Positions 25,244 through 33,705 of a stretch of 64,000 nt of DNA are shown here, piece after piece (positions within the stretch are counted from its first letter, which is position 1; each line of letters opens with the position of its first letter). The stretch covers positions 7,765 through 71,764 of the forward strand of contig NZ_DATDMY010000003.1 in assembly GCF_036518555.1 (NCBI RefSeq). Reading direction: 5' to 3'. Both the position numbers and the translations under genes were made by a program. Under the pieces are notes generated by a model. The model was given only the letters and a program-made list of their open reading frames with translations. It was not told the DNA's origin and did not search any database. Source of the stretch: Dokdonella_A sp036518555 (GTDB lineage Bacteria > Pseudomonadota > Gammaproteobacteria > Xanthomonadales > Rhodanobacteraceae).

Positions 25244-26013
25244 GATGCTCCTCGAGACTGCGTCGGATGGTCGTAGACCGGATTGCGCTTGAGCCAGAGG
25301 CGCAACGCGTGCCAGTGGATCGCGCCGAGCACCTGGACCGTCATCGCCGGGTAGCGCACGAGCACGCGCGCGAGCGAGCGCCCGTCGAGCGACCTGCGTC
25401 GAAGCGCCAGATCGGCGTCGAACTCGCGCTGGCCGTCGCGCACGACGTCCATGCGCACGCGCAGGTCCGCGTCCGGCGGCGTGAACGTCCAGTGATAGCG
25501 GCGGTCGAGCGGCAGGAACGGCGAAACGTGGAAGCGCTTGTCGAACTCCCAGCGCAGCGCGCGGCCGCGGCGCTCGGCGTCGGCGACGGGGAGCACGTAG
25601 GCGTGCCGCTCGCGCCACGGCGTGTTGGTGATCTCCGCGAGCACGACCTCGAGCGCACCGGCGTCGTCGTGGCAGTAGTAGAGGCTCACGGGGTTGAAGA
25701 CGTGGCCGAAGTAGCGCAGGTGGGTGAGCACGCGGATTGCACCCTGCGGCGGCGCGAAGCCGTGCGCCGCGATGCGCCGGCGCACCGCTTCCGCGAGCGG
25801 GATGTCCGTCGGCGCGAGGTAGTCGCTGCGTCGGAACTGCGCCAGATTGGCGTGCCGCGTGGACCAGAACCAGCGATCGTCGAATACGCGGTCGAGCTCG
25901 TCGAGGTCGAGGAAGAGCTGGGCCATTCGATGGCGGAACGCGTACGGCGAGGGCGCGTGCCGGCGATGGCGCACGACGCCTTCGTAGACGCAGCTCGCGA
26001 GCGCCGCGCTCAC
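25240..26013 (-). CDS. DUF1365 protein
   Basis: 257 aa from a GTG at 26013 that overlaps the FAD-oxidoreductase stop (GTGA). Family marks: ASCVYEGVVRHRRHAP, HRMAQLFLDLDEL, RVLTHLRYFGHVFNPVSLYYCH, LAEITNTPW and the FHVSPFLPLDRRYHW segment. DUF1365 is a constant companion of the FAD oxidoreductase and CFA genes in ChrR regulons and is implicated genetically in fatty-acid modification in such operons, but its reaction is not settled. Confidence 0.92.
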   Translation of the reverse strand: MSAALASCVYEGVVRHRRHAPSPYAFRHRMAQLFLDLDELDRVFDDRWFWSTRHANLAQFRRSDYLAPTDIPLAEAVRRRIAAHGFAPPQGAIRVLTHLRYFGHVFNPVSLYYCHDDAGALEVVLAEITNTPWRERHAYVLPVADAERRGRALRWEFDKRFHVSPFLPLDRRYHWTFTPPDADLRVRMDVVRDGQREFDADLALRRRSLDGRSLARVLVRYPAMTVQVLGAIHWHALRLWLKRNPVYDHPTQSRGAS

Positions 26014-27317
26014 GTCGGCACGCTGCCCGCGTGCGCGAACGCCGCCGGCGCATTCGCGGCCGCGCGCGAACCGACTCCCCAGCGCACGCCGAGTGCGTCG
26101 GCGACCTCGACCGCGCTGCGCATGCCGTCTTCGTGGAAGCCCCAGCCCCAGTACGCGCCCGCGAACCAGGTGCGCCGCTGGCCCTGGATCTCCGCCTTGC
26201 GCCTCTGCGCCGCGACCGCGGCATGCGTGAACACCGGATGGTGGTAGCGCATGCGCCTGAGCACCCGCGCCGGATCGATCTCGGCGGCACGGTTGAGGCT
26301 CACGACCAGCGGCATCGGCGCATCGATCCGCTGCAGCAGGTTCATGCAGTAGCTCACCGTGCACGGCGCGCGTTCCTCGGGCCGCACCTGCGCGTTCCAA
26401 GCCGCCCAGGCCTTGCGGTTGCGCGGCAGCAGGCGCGCGTCGGTGTGCAGCACGACGTCGTTGGGCTGGTAGCGGATCGAATCGAGGATGTCGCGCTCGC
26501 GTTCGCTGGCGTCGTCGAGCAGGCCGAGCGCCTGGTCGCTGTGGCACGCGAGGACGAGCGCGTCGTGATGCTGCCGCTCCCCGTGCAGGCGCAGTTCGAC
26601 GCCGGCGTCGTGGCGGCGGACGCCTTGCACGGGCGCACCGGTGCGCACGCTCACGCGCCAGCGCGCGGACATCGCGTCGATGTAGCTGCGCGATCCGCCG
26701 CACACGACCCGCCATTCGGGCCTGTTGGACAGTTCGAACATCGCGTGATTGGCCATGAACTCGGCCAGGTGGCGGGCCGGGAACGCGAGTGCGTGAGCCG
26801 CCGGGGCCGACCAGAGCGCCGACGTCATCGGCAGGATGTGGTCGTCGCGGAACGCGCTGCCGAAGCGGTGCCGGCGCAGGAATTCCTCGAGCGTCGGACC
26901 CTCGGCCTCGTCGGCGAGCAGCTGCGGCGCGAGGCGATAGAAGCGGACGAGGTCGCGCAGCATGCCGAGGAAGCGCGGCGAAACGAGGTTGCGCCGCTGG
27001 CAGAACAACGTGTCGAAGCTCGCCGGGTTGTACTCGAGTCCGCTGCGCTCGTTGCGAACCGAGAAGCTCATCGTCGTCGGCTGGGTGGCCACGCCGAGCT
27101 CGGCGAACAACTGCGTGAGCAGCGGGTAGTTGGCGCGGTTGTGCACGATGAAGCCGGTATCGACGCGGTAGTGGCGCCCGCCGACGCCGACGTCGTGCGT
27201 GTGCGTATGGCCGCCGAGGCGCGTGTCCGCTTCGTACAGAACGACGTCGTGCTCGCGCGAGAGCAGCCATGCCGACGCGAGGCCCGAGATGCCCGATCCG
27301 ACGACGGCGATGCGCAC
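26010..27317 (-). CDS. FAD/NAD(P)-binding flavin amine-oxidase-like oxidoreductase
   Basis: 435 aa. Dinucleotide-binding start MRIAVVGSGISGLASAWLL, acidic strand end (VLYEADTRLGGHTHTHDV) and a C-terminal WFAGAYWGWGFHEDGMRSA segment binding flavin. It is the homologue of the NAD(P)-binding protein encoded beside cfaA in the RpoE/ChrR core regulon (resembling squalene/phytoene desaturase folds). It starts 1 bp after the desaturase stop and overlaps DUF1365 by 4 bp. The substrate is probably a membrane lipid, by context only. Confidence 0.9.
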   Translation of the reverse strand: MRIAVVGSGISGLASAWLLSREHDVVLYEADTRLGGHTHTHDVGVGGRHYRVDTGFIVHNRANYPLLTQLFAELGVATQPTTMSFSVRNERSGLEYNPASFDTLFCQRRNLVSPRFLGMLRDLVRFYRLAPQLLADEAEGPTLEEFLRRHRFGSAFRDDHILPMTSALWSAPAAHALAFPARHLAEFMANHAMFELSNRPEWRVVCGGSRSYIDAMSARWRVSVRTGAPVQGVRRHDAGVELRLHGERQHHDALVLACHSDQALGLLDDASERERDILDSIRYQPNDVVLHTDARLLPRNRKAWAAWNAQVRPEERAPCTVSYCMNLLQRIDAPMPLVVSLNRAAEIDPARVLRRMRYHHPVFTHAAVAAQRRKAEIQGQRRTWFAGAYWGWGFHEDGMRSAVEVADALGVRWGVGSRAAANAPAAFAHAGSVPT

Positions 27318-27318
27318 G

Positions 27319-28266
27319 TCAGCGCTCCGCCCGCGCGAGCACCCATGCGGGCACGGGCTTGAGGTCGTGCACGAGGCCGAGTGCGGCGAGGAGGCGCAGG
27401 CCGTACCACGTCAGGTCGATCTCCCACCAGCGGAAACCCTGGCGCGCCGAGCCGGGGAAGAAATGATGGTTGTTGTGCCAGCCCTCGCCGAAGGTGAGCA
27501 GCGCGAGCCACGCGTTGTTGCGCGAATCGTCGCGGGTCGCGTACCGGCGCGTGCCGAAGCGGTGCGCGAGCGAGTTGATCGTCACGGTCGCATGGAACAG
27601 CACGGTGGTCGAGACGAAGAAGCCCCAGACGAGCATCTGCGCACCGCTGGTGCCCGAAGCCGGCGCGAATGCGTGCAGCAGGGCACCGGCGACGTACAGG
27701 CACAGCGCGAGCAGCGCCGGCGCCACGACGTCGTAGCGGTCGAGCCAGCGCAGTTCGGGAAAGCGGCCGAAGTCGCCGATGCGCGCGAAGTCGGTGCGGA
27801 ACGCCTTCGGCGTGAGGAACCAGCCCATGTGGCTCCAGAGGAAGCCACGCAGGCCGGGGGAGTGCGGATCGAGCGCCGTATCGGCGTGCCGATGATGGTC
27901 GCGGTGGTGCGCGGCCCACCACAGCGGACCGCGCTGCGCGCTCGACGCGCCGAGCAGCGCGAATCCGAACTGGACCGCGCGCGACGCCCGGAACGTCCGA
28001 TGCGCGAAGTAGCGGTGATAGAACGCGGTGATCGCGAACATGCGCACCACGTACAGCGCGAGCGCAGTCCACAGCGCGACCGGGGAGACGCCGACGAAGA
28101 GGACGCCGATGCATGCGGCGTGCATGGCAAGGAAGGGAACGGCGCGGACCCAGTCGACCCGGCCCTCGTCCGCGCCCGGCTCGAGCGGCCGGCTGCCGGA
28201 ATCCACCCACGCGCGCACGGAGCGAATCTTAGGAGTATTCGGGATGCGCGCTTCGGTGTCGCTCAT
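27319..28266 (-). CDS. acyl-CoA/lipid desaturase (membrane di-iron)
   Basis: 315 aa, four transmembrane helices and the three His boxes HRYFAH, HHRDHHRH and GWHNNHH of delta-9 type desaturases; also the WWEIDLTW tail. Two starts are possible: ATG at 28284 has a GAAGG before it but lies only 11 bp from the -10 of the shared ECF promoter, so ATG at 28266 (MSDTEARIP) is preferred. It is the first gene of the eight-gene lipid operon ending with the lipocalin. Introducing double bonds upstream of a CFA enzyme makes biochemical sense. Confidence 0.9.
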   Translation of the reverse strand: MSDTEARIPNTPKIRSVRAWVDSGSRPLEPGADEGRVDWVRAVPFLAMHAACIGVLFVGVSPVALWTALALYVVRMFAITAFYHRYFAHRTFRASRAVQFGFALLGASSAQRGPLWWAAHHRDHHRHADTALDPHSPGLRGFLWSHMGWFLTPKAFRTDFARIGDFGRFPELRWLDRYDVVAPALLALCLYVAGALLHAFAPASGTSGAQMLVWGFFVSTTVLFHATVTINSLAHRFGTRRYATRDDSRNNAWLALLTFGEGWHNNHHFFPGSARQGFRWWEIDLTWYGLRLLAALGLVHDLKPVPAWVLARAER

Positions 28267-28294
28267 GGATCGACGATCTTGCATTGGATGCCTT

Positions 28295-28324
28295 CAGTAC
28301 GCGCGATGGCGTCCGCTGGATGCA
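28295..28324 (-). promoter_or_regulatory. shared ECF promoter motif, lipid operon
   Basis: Minus strand TGCATCC (28324-28318), 17 bp, GTACTG (28300-28295). A start near 28288 gives a short leader to the ATG at 28266. Confidence 0.65.
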
Positions 28325-28340
28325 ACGCGACCGAACCGTG

Positions 28341-29108
28341 TCACAGCCGGCAGGTGCCGTCGAGCGGCGCGCGTTCGGCGGCTTCGACCTCGTCGCGGCT
28401 CGCCGGCTGCAACAGGGGATCGGCGGGGAACCGTATGACGACGCCGAGGTTGCGCCCGTGGCGGTCGCGGACAGGGCCGATGCCGCGGAACTCGCGCAGC
28501 GTCCGCTGGGCGTCGTAGACGAGCGACAGCGCGGGCAGCGCGAAGGCGTACCACGCATCGAGCTGGACGCTCATGCGGCGCAGGTCCATGCGCCGATCGG
28601 ACGGGCTCGTGACGTCCGAGATGCGCACGCCGATTGTCCCCAGGCGGCTCGGCAGCAGCAGTCGGGCCGACAGCGGCGCGCCGGCCGCAAGGGCGTCCCA
28701 GTGCGCGCGGACATAGGCGTCGAAACCCGCGTCGATCACGGTATCCGGCGCGACGGACAGCGGCCGTTCGGCGCGGTCGGTGCCCTCCCGGTCCTGCCAG
28801 TAGACGTCGCGCCGCCCGGCCATCGACCGAACACCCTCGCGGTGTCCGTCGCGTGCGTCCGTGAACTCGAAATCGGGCGCGTGCGCGACACCGATTTCGG
28901 TGACCCGCTTGCGCGCGAACGGCGTTCCGTCAGGGCATCGATAAAGGACCAGCCGTTCAGGCTCCTCGTCCGCGTAGATCCAGTGCGTCTCGCGGTAGAG
29001 CAGGCGGGTGCCGTCGGGCGTGTACGCGTACCCTTCATAGCGTTCGACGGCGAACGCGGGGTTCGCAACGGCCAAGGCGACCAGCAGTACGCATCGACGG
29101 ACGTTCAA
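28341..29108 (-). CDS. conserved secreted protein of unknown function
   Basis: 255 aa from a TTG at 29108 (LNVRRCVLLVALAVANPAFA is a signal peptide) with GGAG 9 bp before it; no ATG precedes the signal sequence in frame. The mature part has YAYTPDGTRLLYRETHW, VIDAGFDAYVRAHWDAL and LLLPSRLGTIGVRI segments seen in uncharacterised gammaproteobacterial proteins. No catalytic motif is recognised. It runs into the desaturase promoter, and may contribute read-through to that operon. Confidence 0.65.
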   Translation of the reverse strand: MNVRRCVLLVALAVANPAFAVERYEGYAYTPDGTRLLYRETHWIYADEEPERLVLYRCPDGTPFARKRVTEIGVAHAPDFEFTDARDGHREGVRSMAGRRDVYWQDREGTDRAERPLSVAPDTVIDAGFDAYVRAHWDALAAGAPLSARLLLPSRLGTIGVRISDVTSPSDRRMDLRRMSVQLDAWYAFALPALSLVYDAQRTLREFRGIGPVRDRHGRNLGVVIRFPADPLLQPASRDEVEAAERAPLDGTCRL

Positions 29109-29272
29109 TGGCAGGGGCTCCGGGCATCCACGACGATGCTTACGCGGGTCGGCGCCGGACGGATGCGGTCGGTTGTGCGGGCATCGCGCGCGTCGCGCCG
29201 CGAGCGAAGGAATGGCGCCGAACCGTCGGCCGACAAGCCGTGCAGGTAGAGGGTCGCCTGCGCGATGCCGGA

Positions 29273-29710
29273 TCAGCGATACACGAGCACCGGCACGGTA
29301 CCGTGCGCGAGAACCTTCTGCGTCTCGCTGCCCAGCAGCAGTCCGCGCAACCCGCGGCGACCGTGCGACGCCATCAACACGAGATCGCAATGCTTGCGCT
29401 TGGCCGTGCGCAGGATGGCGAGGTAGGGATGGTCGCTCGACACGTAGACTTCGTCGCAGTCGACGCCGGCGAGTCGCGCGTCGGCGGCCACGTCGCCGAG
29501 CAGCTTGCGCGCTCGCACGATGCACGCGGCGCGATAGCTTCTCGCCGTGTCCGCAAGCATCGGCGCCTCGAACGCGAACGTGCGGAATGTCGGCGCGGCA
29601 TGGAAGGCGACGAGGCGGGCACCGGTTTCGGCCGCCAGTCCGATCGCCGCCCGCGCCGCTTTCGTCGACAGCGGCGAACCGTCTACGGGCACAAGGATGC
29701 GCTTGAACAC
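29273..29710 (-). CDS. universal stress protein, single domain
   Basis: 145 aa UspA fold. Start MFKRILVPVDGSPLS; the nucleotide loop is SHGRRGLRGLLLGSETQKVL (Gly, nine residues, Gly-Ser), with Ala in place of the first Gly, so ATP binding is plausible. It lies 70 bp after hsp20 on the same strand, past a G/C hairpin that may reduce read-through. With hsp20 it forms the left end of the low-oxygen/stress island. Confidence 0.92.
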   Translation of the reverse strand: MFKRILVPVDGSPLSTKAARAAIGLAAETGARLVAFHAAPTFRTFAFEAPMLADTARSYRAACIVRARKLLGDVAADARLAGVDCDEVYVSSDHPYLAILRTAKRKHCDLVLMASHGRRGLRGLLLGSETQKVLAHGTVPVLVYR

Positions 29711-29739
29711 GGGGATGTCTCCATATCGCGGCCTGCGGC

Positions 29740-29767
29740 GGGGCGCCTGTCGCCGGATGGGCGCCCC
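29740..29767 (-). terminator. hairpin between hsp20 and usp
   Basis: GGGGCGCC (29740-29747) pairs with GGCGCCCC (29760-29767) across a 12 nt loop, 14 bp after the hsp20 stop. No U-tract, so attenuation or mRNA stabilisation is as likely as termination. Confidence 0.4.
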
Positions 29768-29780
29768 GTCGTGCGTGGCG

Positions 29781-30227
29781 TCAGCTGATCGCGATCTTGC
29801 GGCTCTGGCCGTTCGCCTTCTTCGGCAGCGTGATCGACAGCACGCCCTTGTCGTAGCGCGCTTCGGCCTTCGATCCGTCCACCTCGCCTGGCAGCGAGAA
29901 CATGCGGCGCGCCTTGCCGTAGTAGCGCTCCGCGTACAGTTCCGTCTCGCCGTCCTTGCGTTCCACGTCGCGCTTGATCTCGGCGCCGATCGTCACCTGG
30001 TTGCCGTCGATCGACAGCTCGATGTCGTTCTTGTCGACGCCGGGCATCTCCGCTTTCACGCGATAGCTGCCCGTATCCTCGCTGACGTCGATGCGGATGT
30101 CGGGCTGCAGCTCGAAGTCGCGCCACGCGGACCGAAGCGGAAAGGCACGGAACAGGTCGTCGAACTCGCTCGGCGCGTCGAAGCGCGCCAGCGGCTTGAA
30201 GGGATTCCAGCGTGTCAGTGAACTCAT
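29781..30227 (-). CDS. Hsp20/alpha-crystallin small heat-shock protein
   Basis: 148 aa. Alpha-crystallin domain from about 42 to 135: DIRIDVSEDTGSYRVKAEMPG, DIELSIDGNQVTI, AERYYGKARRMFSLP and the closing GVLSITLPKK. The N-terminus MSSLTRWNPFKPLARFD is the ibpA-like form common in stress islands. GAGGAG precedes the ATG. The start is 82 bp from the centre of a perfect FNR-like palindrome (30303-30316). It holds unfolded proteins for refolding chaperones. Confidence 0.95.
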   Translation of the reverse strand: MSSLTRWNPFKPLARFDAPSEFDDLFRAFPLRSAWRDFELQPDIRIDVSEDTGSYRVKAEMPGVDKNDIELSIDGNQVTIGAEIKRDVERKDGETELYAERYYGKARRMFSLPGEVDGSKAEARYDKGVLSITLPKKANGQSRKIAIS

Positions 30228-30302
30228 GATGGGTCTCCTCGCATCCGGGATGATCAACCCCCACGGGGGCAATTCACGATACGCGCGAAGGCCCATGATG
30301 CA

Positions 30303-30316
30303 TTGATGCAGATCAA
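30303..30316. promoter_or_regulatory. FNR-like box upstream of hsp20
   Basis: TTGATGCAGATCAA, an exact TTGAT-N4-ATCAA palindrome, between the Mg-ATPase stop and hsp20 start. At -41.5 it would give a start near 30268. Confidence 0.75.
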
Positions 30317-30360
30317 TCCTCGCGCGAACGCGTCTGCGCCCGCGTCGGAGCGCGCGCCCC

Positions 30361-33000
30361 TCAGGCCGGCATCGGATCCGGGAAATGCGCGAGGAGCCGC
30401 TTGGCCCCCTCGACCAGTCCGAGGTAGGTCGCGGTGGCGCCGGCGAGGAACGCGTAGTACGCCGCCGGCAGGGGCACGAAGCCGAGGTCGTCGGCGAGCG
30501 GGGAGAGCGGCAACAGCAGCGCGACGGCGACGACCGCGAACGCGGCGGCGGCGAGCGGCAGGCTCGGGAGGCTGCGCAGCGGATTGCGCTGGGTGCGGAT
30601 CACGAACAGCACGAAGGTCTGCGTCGCCAGCGATTCGACGAACCAGCCGGTATGGAACAGGGCCTCGCCCGCGTGGAGCCAGTGCAGGAGCGCGAAGAAG
30701 GTCAGGAAGTCGTACAGCGTGCTCACCGGGCCGATGACGAACATGAACCGGCGTATCGCGGCGACGTTCCAGCGTCGCGGTCTGCGGATCTGGTCCGCAT
30801 CGACGTGGTCGCTCGGGATCATCGTCTGCGACAGGTCGTAGAGCAGGTTGTTGAGCAGGATCTGCGTCGGCAGCATCGGCAGGAACGGCAGGAACGCCGC
30901 GGCCGCCGCCATGCTGAGCATGTTGCCGAAGTTCGAGCTCGTTTCCATCATGAGGTACTTCATGACGTTGGCGAATGCTTGCCGCCCCTGCAGGACGCCC
31001 TCGTGCAGCAGCGCGAGGTCGCGGCTGCCGAGCACGATGTCGGCCGCATCGCGTGCGACGTCGACGGCGTTCATGACCGAGATGCCGACGTCGGCCGCGT
31101 GCAGCGAAGGCGCGTCGTTGACGCCGTCGCCGAGGAATCCGACGACGTGCCCGCGGGCCTTCAATGCGAGCACGATGCGCAGCTTCTGCGCCGGCGACAC
31201 GCGCGTGAACAGGTTGGCATGCTCCGCGAGGGGGCCGAGTGCGACGTCGCTGGTATCGTCGAGGGCGTCGCCGCTGGCTGCGCTGGCGACGTCGATGCCC
31301 GCCTGCGTGCAGACGCTGCGGGCGACGCTCGCGTTGTCGCCGGTGAGGATCTTCACCACGACGCCGTCCGCGGCGAGCGAACGCAGCGATTCCGCCACGC
31401 CTTCGACGAGCGGGTCGGCGAACGCGACGAATCCGACGAGGACGAGCCCGGTTTCATCGGCGGGCGAATAGCGCTCCTGCACCTCCACCCGTCGACGCGC
31501 GACGGCCAGCACGCGCTCGCCGCGCTCGCCGAAGGATTCGTAGGCGCGCGTGCAGCGCGCGCGCGATTCGTCGTCGAGCGCGCGATCGCGCGCATCGTCG
31601 TCGATGCGGCTGCATTGGAGCACGACCGCCTCCGGCGCGCCCTTGACGACGATGACGCGTTCGCCGGCCGATTCGACGATGACGCTCGAGCGGCGGCGCT
31701 CGAAGTCGAACGGAACTTCGTCGACCTTGCGATGCCCGGCTGGCGCACAGCGCGGATCGCGCAAGAGCGCCGCATCGAGCGCGCTGCGGATCCCGGTTTC
31801 GAACAGGCTGTTGACCGCGGCGAGGCGTATCGTCGCGTCCGAAGCCCGCCCGAACGGATCGGTGCTCGCCACCACCGACATCTCGCCGGTCGTGAGCGTG
31901 CCGGTCTTGTCGCTGAGCAGCACCGTCATGCTGCCGAAGTCCTCGATCGCAGCGAGGTGCTTGACGATCACGTTGCGCGAGGCCATGCGTACGGCGCCCC
32001 GCGCGAGCGTCACGGTCGTGATCACGGGCATGAACTCCGGCGTGAGGCCGACCGCGAGCGCGAGCGCGAACATCAGCGACTGCAGCGGCGGCCGCCCCAG
32101 CGCGAGCGTGACGAGCAGCACGAACAGCAGCAGGAACAACACGGTCTGCATGATCATGCGCGCAAAGGCCGCCAGCCCGAGTTCGAACTCGGTCGGTGGC
32201 GGCCGTTGCGTGAGCGCGTCGGCGACGTCGCCGAATGCGGTGGCGCGACCGGTGGCGAAGACGAGCGCCTCCGCCGAGCCGGCGACGACCGACGTGCCGA
32301 GGAACACGAGTTGCGGCGCGTTCGCGTCGTGCGTGCAGCCGGATGCTCCATCGACGGCGCGTTTTTCCGCCGGCATCGACTCGCCGGTGAGCGCGGCCTG
32401 CTGGACGTGCACGCGGCCCGACACGATGCGGGCGTCAGCCGGCACGCGGTCGCCGGCGCACAGGCGGATCGTGTCGCCGGGTACGAGCGAGGAGCGCGGC
32501 ACGTCGATCCAGGCGCCGTCGCGCAACGCGGTGGCCGACGGCGTCACCCGTTCGCGCAGTCGCGCGGCGGCGCGCTGCGAGCGGGCGCCGATCGCCGTGT
32601 TGAGCAGGATGCCGAGCGCGACCATCAGTGCGATCAAGGATGCCCCGACGAGGTCGCGCAGGTAACCGGAGACGGCCGCGGCAGCGAGCAGGATGAGCAC
32701 GAGCGGGTTGCTCGCCTGCGCGATCAGCGACGACCACACGCCGTCGCGCGAGGTCGACACCGGCTCGTTCGGGCCGTAGCGTCCGCCGCGCCTCGCGGCT
32801 TCCGCGGCGGACAGTCCGCCCGCATCCGCTTCGAGGCGGCGACGCAGTTCGTCCGCCGTCGACTGCGCGGCCCGCCGCGCCGCGATTTGCGGCGCCCGCT
32901 GCGCCGTGCGGGCGCGATCCAGCCAGCCCAGTGGACTGCGCGCGTTCCGCGCCGCCGTCGTGCTCGTGCGACCGCCGGGCCGCGTTCCGCGAAACGCCAT
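30361..33000 (-). CDS. P-type ATPase, magnesium-translocating (MgtA/MgtB, type III)
   Basis: 879 aa. P3-type cation ATPase: N-terminal cytosolic LSAAEAARRGGRYGPNEP, actuator loop LTGESMPAEK, phosphorylation motif SDKTGTLTTG, nucleotide site VVKGAPEAVV, hinge FLGDGVNDAPSLHAADVGIS and the C-terminal SSNFGNMLSMAAAAAFLPFLPML typical of MgtA/B rather than Ca or heavy-metal pumps. Ten transmembrane helices expected. The ATG at 33000 (MAFRGTRPGG) has AAGGG 7 bp upstream and is 63 bp from an FNR-like box. Similar ATPases recur in low-oxygen loci; Mg2+ is assigned by family. Confidence 0.92.
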   Translation of the reverse strand: MAFRGTRPGGRTSTTAARNARSPLGWLDRARTAQRAPQIAARRAAQSTADELRRRLEADAGGLSAAEAARRGGRYGPNEPVSTSRDGVWSSLIAQASNPLVLILLAAAAVSGYLRDLVGASLIALMVALGILLNTAIGARSQRAAARLRERVTPSATALRDGAWIDVPRSSLVPGDTIRLCAGDRVPADARIVSGRVHVQQAALTGESMPAEKRAVDGASGCTHDANAPQLVFLGTSVVAGSAEALVFATGRATAFGDVADALTQRPPPTEFELGLAAFARMIMQTVLFLLLFVLLVTLALGRPPLQSLMFALALAVGLTPEFMPVITTVTLARGAVRMASRNVIVKHLAAIEDFGSMTVLLSDKTGTLTTGEMSVVASTDPFGRASDATIRLAAVNSLFETGIRSALDAALLRDPRCAPAGHRKVDEVPFDFERRRSSVIVESAGERVIVVKGAPEAVVLQCSRIDDDARDRALDDESRARCTRAYESFGERGERVLAVARRRVEVQERYSPADETGLVLVGFVAFADPLVEGVAESLRSLAADGVVVKILTGDNASVARSVCTQAGIDVASAASGDALDDTSDVALGPLAEHANLFTRVSPAQKLRIVLALKARGHVVGFLGDGVNDAPSLHAADVGISVMNAVDVARDAADIVLGSRDLALLHEGVLQGRQAFANVMKYLMMETSSNFGNMLSMAAAAAFLPFLPMLPTQILLNNLLYDLSQTMIPSDHVDADQIRRPRRWNVAAIRRFMFVIGPVSTLYDFLTFFALLHWLHAGEALFHTGWFVESLATQTFVLFVIRTQRNPLRSLPSLPLAAAAFAVVAVALLLPLSPLADDLGFVPLPAAYYAFLAGATATYLGLVEGAKRLLAHFPDPMPA

Positions 33001-33056
33001 GGCCGATCCCTTGCATCGCCGGTGCCGCCACGCTAGCGCCGGCATCGGCAAGGCGA

Positions 33057-33070
33057 TTGACCCACGTCAA
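33057..33070. promoter_or_regulatory. FNR-like box upstream of Mg-ATPase
   Basis: TTGACCCACGTCAA, a perfect palindrome (TTGAC-N4-GTCAA). Centre 63.5 bp before the ATPase ATG, paired with the divergent box 42 bp away. Confidence 0.7.
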
Positions 33071-33098
33071 CCGGGCCTCGCTTCACGACGGAAGCGAA

Positions 33099-33112
33099 TT
33101 GACATCGATCAA
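33099..33112. promoter_or_regulatory. FNR-like box upstream of phasin/dodecin/groEL unit
   Basis: TTGACATCGATCAA. Centre 65.5 bp before the phasin-like ATG; a CTAGCC -10-like element lies about 22 bp downstream. Confidence 0.72.
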
Positions 33113-33170
33113 TGCGTGTTGCCGGACCCGCGACTAGCCTCGTGCACGCATTCCATCGGGCCCGAGCGCC

Positions 33171-33467
33171 ATGACAGACCCATCCGACGCCGCGGCGGCG
33201 GCGATGCAGACGCCCTTCGACCTCTGGTCGGCGTGGTACGTCAACGCGACCGGCATGCAGGCCGAGTGGCTGCGTTTCGCCACTTCGGTCTGGCTCAAGG
33301 ACGCGCGCGCGGTCGCGCGCCTGGCGACGTGCGCGACGCCGATCGAACTCGCGTCCGCGCAGGCCGCGCTCGCGCAGGAGGCGCTCGCCGACTGGTTCGA
33401 ACTCCAGCGCAAGGTGTTCGGCGAGTTCGACCCGGACATCGCGGGGAGCGCGCTCGCGGTCGCCTGA
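33171..33467 (+). CDS. small phasin-like protein
   Basis: 98 aa, no signal peptide, helical. PFDLWSAWYVNATGMQAEWLRFA, then ELASAQAALAQEALADWFELQRK, the amphipathic heptad pattern of phasin/PhaP-like proteins that coat polyhydroxyalkanoate granules. It is shorter than most phasins (about 150-190 aa). It is the first gene after the FNR-like box at 33099 and is followed by dodecin and the truncated groEL. No PHA synthesis gene is in the window, so granule binding is only suggested. Confidence 0.65.
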   Translation: MTDPSDAAAAAMQTPFDLWSAWYVNATGMQAEWLRFATSVWLKDARAVARLATCATPIELASAQAALAQEALADWFELQRKVFGEFDPDIAGSALAVA

Positions 33468-33493
33468 TCGCCGCCCACCAGCAGGAGGATGCC

Positions 33494-33700
33494 ATGAGCA
33501 ACGTGGCGAAGGTCATCGAGATCAACGCGGGTTCGAAGAAGAGCTTCGACGACGCGGTGCGCACCGGTCTGTCGAAGGTCGCCGAAACGATCGGCAATGT
33601 CCGTGGCGCCTGGATCAGCGACACCAAGGTGGTCACGACGCCCGACGGCGACATCGAGGAATGGCGCGTCTGCATGCGCGTGACGTTCGTGGTCGAGTAG
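33494..33700 (+). CDS. dodecin family flavin-binding protein
   Basis: 68 aa. MSNVAKVIEINAGSKKSFDD, KVAETIGNVRGAWISDTKV and the IEEWRVCMRVTFVVE strand are the dodecin fold; the Trp that stacks on flavin (GAWI) is present. Dodecins form 12-mers that store or sequester riboflavin or FMN, or CoA. GGAGG is 6 bp before the ATG. It lies 26 bp after the phasin-like gene and 5 bp before the groEL fragment. Confidence 0.93.
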   Translation: MSNVAKVIEINAGSKKSFDDAVRTGLSKVAETIGNVRGAWISDTKVVTTPDGDIEEWRVCMRVTFVVE

Positions 33701-33705
33701 CGGCC

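Noticed and set aside
28267..28284. Start of the desaturase at the ATG at 28284 with a GAAGG ribosome site
   Set aside because: That GAAGG lies next to the -10 of the shared ECF promoter, leaving almost no leader; ATG 28266 fits better, though it is not proven.
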